Shown here: in pieces, positions 58,886-64,000 of the stretch
Layout: each line of letters opens with the position of its first letter
How positions within the stretch are numbered: position 1 is the first letter of the stretch
Source: Dactylonectria macrodidyma
Lineage: Eukaryota; Ascomycota; Sordariomycetes; Hypocreales; Nectriaceae
Direction of reading: 5' to 3'
DNA: 64,000 nucleotides
Assembly (NCBI GenBank): GCA_020744425.1
Contig: JAGMUV010000014.1
Coordinates: 1,302,001-1,366,000, forward strand
Notes under the pieces: model-generated
What the model was told of the DNA's origin: nothing
What the model saw: only the letters and a program-made list of their open reading frames with translations
Databases searched by the model: none
Program-made: the position numbers and the translations under genes

Positions 58886-59876
58886 GATGAGGGTGCGGGG
58901 AGACGTTTTTGGGGGATGGTGGATGTGAGGCTGAGGAGTTAAGAATTTGAGTTGGGATTGAGATTCGAAGGGATATATTTAGTCGAATTCTCGTTGCATT
59001 GGTTTCATCGGATCCTCCGAGGCCTGTGGAAACTGTCGTCGCTCGTCGGCCGCCATGCCGTCTCATGATGCCCCGCCCCCGCCATCGCGAGCGGGAGCGG
59101 GAGCTACCCTACACATCATGAAGTTGGCGGCGTGAGTCACGCCGGATGCAACGACATATGGTCACCCGAGAGGCGATCGCGATCTTCTTGTCCTCATGAC
59201 AAGATTTTATTTTCTGCGAACAGCCTAGAGCGAAGAGTCATTTTGAAATTGGAGGTGTTTGCCGATGAAAACTGTTAGTGAATATGTTTTTAAGTCATTC
59301 CAAGAGTCACATTGTGCTTGGCTGAACCACTTCTTTTGGACCACAACAACATCTTCCGTCCTGGGTTGGTTTTTTCCCTTGGACTTCGCCTTGTACATTC
59401 AATGCATCCTAGTGCTCTTATTTTACACGTCATCTCATGGACGGCTAAGTCACCCACGAGAAGATTCATTCTAGTGAAGAATTGTTTGCATTTCAACTTG
59501 CGCACACGTAAGAATCTACTACGTAACAGATACCATCATGTAGCACAATGAAGCTATGGGGACGGCGCACATCCCCGACAGGTGGTCCCGAAGAGAGGTC
59601 ATGACGTGATGATTCACCTATATCTGGTAGCACCGGCGGTACCCAACGGGACGCCCCGATCTTCTACTTTGCCCTCTAGCAATGGCAAATAGGCTCAGCG
59701 GATGGCTTACCTTTAAGACCACTTCTGGATGGCCTTAATAAAGGTATGTGTAGAATTAACCTTGGATTAATGGAGGGATCAAACGTACCTGCTGTGTCAC
59801 TCCTCGATATTCTTGTCATCCTGTGGTTGAAAAAATACGTTACTTACCCACCGAACCCTTTACTTACAGCCACTTT
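58886..59876. other. Intergenic between acetyltransferase gene and ankyrin gene
   Basis: About 1 kb with the acetyltransferase promoter and the 3' flank of the minus-strand ankyrin gene. No supported coding region. Confidence 0.5.
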
Positions 59877-61114
59877 TCAATATGAACCCCCAGCGCCCAT
59901 CAGCAAGGTGATGATCTTGTCTTGAGCCTCAACTTGGTGTGACATCCGCATGGATTCTCCTGCCGTTCTCGCGGGCGGAGGCCCGTTGGAGTCCTCAACC
60001 GCGGGATCGGCTCCGTGTCGCAACAGCGCCTCCACCACGCCCAGAGCGCCGTGGGCTGCTGCAAAGTGTAAAGGCGTGAGGCCAGATCGGACCACTATTC
60101 CTTCGTTCTCAGGGTCCTCGATGACTTGCGCAACCCGGTGCCCCCAATTAAATACCTTGTGCCCATAAAGCCTGGAGGGTCCAGGAGATGATGGCGGCGG
60201 CTCAACTGGAAAGAGAGCACGAGCGTTGACATCCGCGCCGGCTGCGGCGAGGTCATCGATCAATTGCATGGTCTCGTCGCTGATGTTTTTATCCGAGTAG
60301 AGCGCGAGGCAATGCAACGGCGTCCAGCCCTCGGCAGTGACAACAAGAGCACCAGCGCCGTGGGCGAGGAGAAGCCGTGCAGATGGTATGACTTGTTTCA
60401 GCTTTTTTACTTCATATCCAACTCTGGGATCCTCGGTTTGGGTCAGTGCACACATTAGAGGAGTCCAGCCATTCGAGTTGGTACCGTTGATGTTTGCTTC
60501 CATACCAGCGTGCGAAGTGAGGTGTTCGATTATGTCAAGTTTGCACCCGGCGGCAGCGAAATGCAGTATACTTTCCCAATGGTGGTTTGTAGACATTACC
60601 AAAGCGTTGCGCTCCCCCTCGCTTGGACAGGCGGATAGTAAGAGTTGTAGGATTCGTGGGCTTGAGCCACATGCTGCATGGTGGAGAGGAGTCTCCCCAG
60701 AATGATTCTGCAGGGACACAGAAGCACCTTTTTCAAGAAGACGAATGCCAGTCTCGTGCAACGTCTTCTCATCCCGATGTGGACGGCTAGGTATTGGGAA
60801 ACCCAGGTGATGCAGCGCCGAGTCTCCTACCTTGTTGACCGTGTTCGGATCCGCTCCCTTCTCGAGAAGCGCTTTCAATGCGCCGACTATATTCGTGTAC
60901 GAGGCAACTGAATGGATAAGGGATGCGCGGTTGAGCGTCGTATTGGGGTTGGCTCCTGCATCGGCTAGTAGGCCAATGAGTAGCTGCTGTTGAAAGTAGT
61001 CAATCCCCTCCGTTTTCCCACAAACCTAATAGGCCATAGTCTCCATGCACCCACCTGCTCATCCAGAATGGCCTCCAGTGATCTTAACCATCCATGATTC
61101 GAAATGCGAGACAT
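59877..61114 (-). CDS. Ankyrin-repeat protein, two exons
   Basis: Exons 61114-61055 and 60986-59877 on the minus strand (intron 68 nt, donor GTGGGT, branch-like ttgac, acceptor CAACAG) give 389 residues. The first exon encodes MSRISNHGWLRSLEAILDEQ and joins QLLIGLLADAGANPNTTLNR. A shorter 29-nt skip would also keep frame but is too small for an intron. Ankyrin units recur throughout: ALLEKGADPNTVNKVGDSAL, HSGETPLHHAACGSSPRILQ, HHWESILHFAAAGCKLDIIE, NSNGWTPLMCALTQTEDPR, AEGWTPLHCLALYSDK and SGLTPLHFAAAHGALGVVEA. No other domain is visible, so it may act as a binding module only. Units differ strongly from each other, unlike the tandem array of the neighbouring gene. Proximity to that gene and to the NLR suggests an accessory block. 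Confidence 0.8.
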
Positions 61115-62355
61115 TCAAGGGTAGGATCCCAAGCCACATCACGTGCTTATGGACGAAACACGCACTTCACAGCACGACGCTCCTGTAAACCATTTCACAA
61201 CACCCAAGATTCAAACCTGGAATATATGATCGGAGATGATGAAGGAACCCGAAACCAGCCATAGCCAGCTTCGTTCCTCAAGGCTCTTTTGCGCAAACCG
61301 CGACCGGTTTGCCTCTCCTGTGCAAACCCTGGGCGACGCGGTGATTGGCTTAAAACACCATCCGGACCCAAGTTCGTTGTAGATAGAGCCAGCCTTGAGC
61401 CAAACACATTGCCACCGTATTGTCACGAACCACTATCTGGATGTTGCTTTGGGCTACCCGCTCTGTGCGAGTCAGGGAGCGGGTAGCCCAAAGCAACATC
61501 AGCTGGTCAGTGCTGCAGGTGGGTGTTTAGATGGTATCGCGTCCTAGTTGGGCGCGTAACTTCATTCGTTCGTGGAAGTGCATTGTGATTCGTCTTGCCC
61601 AGTCTCGTAATAGCCGTGGTCAGAGTGACAATTGTAAGAGATAGTAAGTGTGCCATTCACGGATCGAGGTCGCTACGTTCACTAAGCCTTGCGTTGACAC
61701 CGGGGTCCTGCCGTGGGCCAGTGACGTAGGACGCTGACGCTGGCATCATTGGGACGGGTGGGTATACGACGGACCATCCATGGACGTGGTAGACCTTGAG
61801 TTCCTGAACACATGAAGTTAGATTGGTGGGTGGCCGTTCCCAAACTAGATGACGAGGACCTATTAGGTTCACTAATCTTCCACCTGAAGTCGCCTGATGA
61901 TATGGGAGGCAACTTGGGCATTCCTCTCTGTGACAGCAATGATACCAACATGTGCGTTATTCTATCGGCCCTATCCACTCTCTGGGTCATGTGTCCTTCA
62001 AGATTTCGGCTGCTCCCTTCAATCGTCAATGACTCTCGCATGACTCCTCGAACTATCTATGAGCCGGAATGAGCATAGCATACTTCTTCAACATCAGCAG
62101 AACTCACGGTCAGGCGCTCCATCCAGGGCGATGGACTGTGTAGCTTGTGTTCTGATGTGGGAGGTAGTGTCCGATAATAATTCGCGGGTATGGTACTGAA
62201 CCTTGAAAGATCACGTCGTTAACTTGATGCAAATCGCGTTATAATGGGACACATATGGTAAGTAAAATGTCGAGAGCTATGGTAAAAAACCAATGGGACC
62301 TTGCCCAGGTCTGCAGCGAGGGACAACCCAGTCTGCTTAGTCGCAGGGCCCTGTG
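61115..62355. other. Intergenic between the two ankyrin genes
   Basis: About 1.24 kb. It contains a perfect 24-bp inverted repeat near 61440-61500. Frames on both strands near 61680-62070 lack recognisable domains and overlap each other. Confidence 0.5.
61440..61500. repeat. Perfect 24-bp inverted repeat with 13-base loop
   Basis: Left arm 61440-61463 (starting gatgttgctttgggctaccc) and right arm 61477-61500 are exact reverse complements. The loop is 61464-61476. The stem is about 54 percent GC. It lies 326-386 bases upstream of the ankyrin gene's ATG (minus strand). No tract of T follows, and the arms do not recur elsewhere in the window as far as I could see. Confidence 0.9.
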
Positions 62356-64000
62356 CTAGCCACCATCGACATTATCGTCTGGCTCGTGTCGCACCAACGC
62401 GTGAGAACCAGAGCGGCACTTTACGCCAATCTCAGAGCACTCCAGGCAGATATCGAAGTTGCCGCCATCACAAATTTCGCAAGAGTAGTATATGCCGCCA
62501 ACCGGGATGCATAATGTACAGGCATCACACCAGCGTAAGTTCTGATCGAACGTTACCGCACTGCTCTTTATAACAGTGTCATCGGCGCTAATTTGGGTAC
62601 CTGCCCTTTCGGCATGACGGAGGAGAAGCTGGTGGAGTTCAGGGTTTCCGCTCCGCCTGGCCCACCAGATTAAAGTTTGGCCAAAGCCATCTTGAGAATC
62701 AACACAGGCGTCGTCAGCGGCAAGCAAAAGCTCTACCGTCTTGGTATGACCGTTTCTCGATGCGGCGAATAAAGGTGTTGTACCATACCAGTCCTTGACA
62801 TTTGACGCGGAAGGACCGATGGCAAGTAGTACTTGCACCACTTCATGATGTCCCTGCCTGGCGGCGACAAATAATGCTGTGCGACCCTGTTCGTCCTTGC
62901 TAGTGGCTTCAATATCAGGGTGTTCGAGAAGCAGCTTGACCACTTCGACGTGTCCATTCGATGATGCTACATGGAGCGGCGTCCATCCGTCCTTGGTTGC
63001 AACAGTGATGTCGGCTCCCTTCTCGAGAAGCAGCTTGACCATTTCGACGTGTCCATTCGATGATGCTGCATTCAATGGCGTCCATCCGTCCTTAGTCGTA
63101 ACAGTGATATCGGCCCCCTGCTCGAGAAGCAACTTGACCACTTCGACGTGTCCATTCAACGATGCAGCATGGAGCGGCGTCCATCCGTCCTCATTCGCAA
63201 CAGTGATGTCGGCTCCCTTCTCGAGAAGCACCTTGACCACTTCGACGTGTCCATTCGATGATGCTACATGGAGCGGCGTCCATCCGTCCTTGGTTGCAAC
63301 AGTGATATCAGCTCCCTTCTCAAGAAGCAGCTTGACTACTTCGACGTGTCCATTCAATGATGCTGCATAGAGTGGCATCCATCCCTCGACAGTCTTAACC
63401 GTGACATCGCCCCCTTGTTCAAGAAGCAGCTTGACCACTTCGACATGTCCATAGGCAGAGGCTGCATTCAATGGCGTCCATCCGTCCTTAGCTGTGACCG
63501 CGATGTCAGCTCCCTTCTCGAGAAGCAGCTTGACTACTTCCATATGCCTATTTAATGATGCTCTATAGAGAGGCGTCCATCCGTCCTTGGTTGCAACAGT
63601 GATGTCGGCTCCCTTCTCGAGAAGCAGCTTGACTACTTCCAAGTGCCCATTGTCAGAGGCTGCGTTCAATAGGGTCAATCCCTTAACAGTCTTACCTGTA
63701 ATGTCAGCTCCCTTCTCAAGGAGCAGCTTGATCACTTCAACATGCCCATTCAAGAATGCTGCATAGAGCGGCGTCCATCCCTCGACGGTCTCGACCGTAA
63801 TGTCGGCTCCCTTCTCGAGGAGTAGCTTGACCACTTCGATACATCCATTCGATGATGCTACATAGAGCGGTGCCACTCCGTCTTTAGTTGCAATAGTGAT
63901 GTCGGCCCCCTTCTCGAGGAGCAGCTTGGCCACTTCGACGTGTCCATTCAATGATGCTCCATGGAGCGGTGTCCATCCGTCCTTGGTCGCAACAGTGACA
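62356..64000 (-). CDS. Large ankyrin-repeat protein with C-terminal ZZ finger (5' end outside window)
   Basis: Open on the minus strand from the window edge (frame starting at 63999) to the stop at 62356, so only the C-terminal 547 residues or so are seen. The ATG lies beyond 64000. At least eleven near-identical 33-residue ankyrin units occur in a row, with consensus DGWTPLHAASLNGHVEVVKL, then LLEKGADITVATK. Three diverged units follow (GRTALFVAARQGHHEVVQVL, YGTTPLFAASRNGHTKTVEL, FGQTLIWWARRSGNPELHQL). The C-terminus is a ZZ-type zinc finger with Cys pairs CDAC, CEIC and CLEC plus CRSGSHALVRH. Proteins with HET, NACHT or patatin N-termini often end this way in fungi. Which one applies here cannot be told. 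The ZZ finger may bind partner peptides. Confidence 0.9.
   Translation of the reverse strand, partial: VTVATKDGWTPLHGASLNGHVEVAKLLLEKGADITIATKDGVAPLYVASSNGCIEVVKLLLEKGADITVETVEGWTPLYAAFLNGHVEVIKLLLEKGADITGKTVKGLTLLNAASDNGHLEVVKLLLEKGADITVATKDGWTPLYRASLNRHMEVVKLLLEKGADIAVTAKDGWTPLNAASAYGHVEVVKLLLEQGGDVTVKTVEGWMPLYAASLNGHVEVVKLLLEKGADITVATKDGWTPLHVASSNGHVEVVKVLLEKGADITVANEDGWTPLHAASLNGHVEVVKLLLEQGADITVTTKDGWTPLNAASSNGHVEMVKLLLEKGADITVATKDGWTPLHVASSNGHVEVVKLLLEHPDIEATSKDEQGRTALFVAARQGHHEVVQVLLAIGPSASNVKDWYGTTPLFAASRNGHTKTVELLLAADDACVDSQDGFGQTLIWWARRSGNPELHQLLLRHAERAGTQISADDTVIKSSAVTFDQNLRWCDACTLCIPVGGIYYSCEICDGGNFDICLECSEIGVKCRSGSHALVRHEPDDNVDGG
62935..64000 (-). repeat. 99-bp tandem repeat array coding ankyrin units
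   Basis: About eleven consecutive 99-base units reach the window edge. Long blocks are shared between units, such as cttctcgagaagcagcttga and cacttcgacgtgtccattc on the plus strand. The array is homogeneous in both sequence and length and continues beyond the window. Confidence 0.9.

Noticed and set aside
61026..61054. 29-nt intron in the ankyrin gene ending in ATTAG
   Set aside because: It keeps frame but is too short for a spliceosomal intron. The 68-nt version ending in CAACAG has a branch-like site and also keeps frame.
61682..62072. Opposite-strand frames between the two ankyrin genes
   Set aside because: They overlap on both strands, neither joins to the ankyrin genes by a plausible splice, and no recognisable domain is present.

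Overview
This is chromosomal DNA of a filamentous ascomycete, most likely a Sordariomycete and plausibly in or near the Hypocreales. Genes are interrupted by short introns (about 50-75 nt) with GTRNGT-type donors, CTAAC/CTGAC-like branch points and YAG acceptors. Gene content is fungal and eukaryotic: Rieske protein, Bem1, Yvc1, Vps36, RTA1, LYC1, and NB-ARC/TPR and ankyrin proteins. Intergenic regions are long and moderately GC-rich. I saw no rRNA, tRNA, CRISPR array or intact transposon. Exon joins were made by hand: each proposed splice keeps the frame, and most give residues expected from the family.

Region 1 (1-21.8 kb) is a housekeeping and cell-biology block. It holds a CENP-B-type HTH protein, Vps36 (ESCRT-II) on the minus strand, and a Thp3-like SAC3/GANP protein divergent from it. 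A 5.6 kb gene-free stretch follows, then the polarity scaffold Bem1, an unrecognised membrane protein, and the vacuolar TRP channel Yvc1.

Region 2 (21.8-39 kb) is loosely packed and membrane-rich. It has a nearly 4 kb gene-poor stretch, an RTA1-like seven-helix protein, a mucin-like single-pass surface protein with a likely hidden 3n intron, an unrecognised four-helix protein, an AT-rich RIP-like island, a Swt21/WRAP53-like WD40 protein divergent from a PQ-loop protein, and an R3H protein preceded by a cluster of short repeats.

Region 3 (39-58.9 kb) is mainly conserved genome-maintenance and core genes. A probable Zip2/SHOC1-like meiotic XPF-fold protein is divergent from DDB1. The Rieske subunit of complex III follows. 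CCT1 and prolyl-tRNA synthetase share a divergent promoter, and a LYC1-type acetyltransferase comes after. Between the Rieske gene and CCT1 sits a seven-exon serine hydrolase/NB-ARC/TPR (fungal NLR) gene. It carries one in-frame stop that is either a nonsense mutation or part of a weakly supported intron.

Region 4 (58.9-64 kb) looks accessory. It has a two-exon ankyrin gene, a perfect 24-bp inverted repeat, and the C-terminal part of a large ankyrin protein running off the window. That protein has at least eleven near-identical 33-residue repeats and a ZZ-type zinc finger. With the NLR gene, this suggests fast-evolving recognition or allorecognition-type genes, although no function can be shown from sequence alone. 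I found no clearly undescribed multi-gene system. The strongest leads are the NLR stop/intron ambiguity, the homogenised ankyrin array, the Zip2-like call and the 24-bp hairpin.
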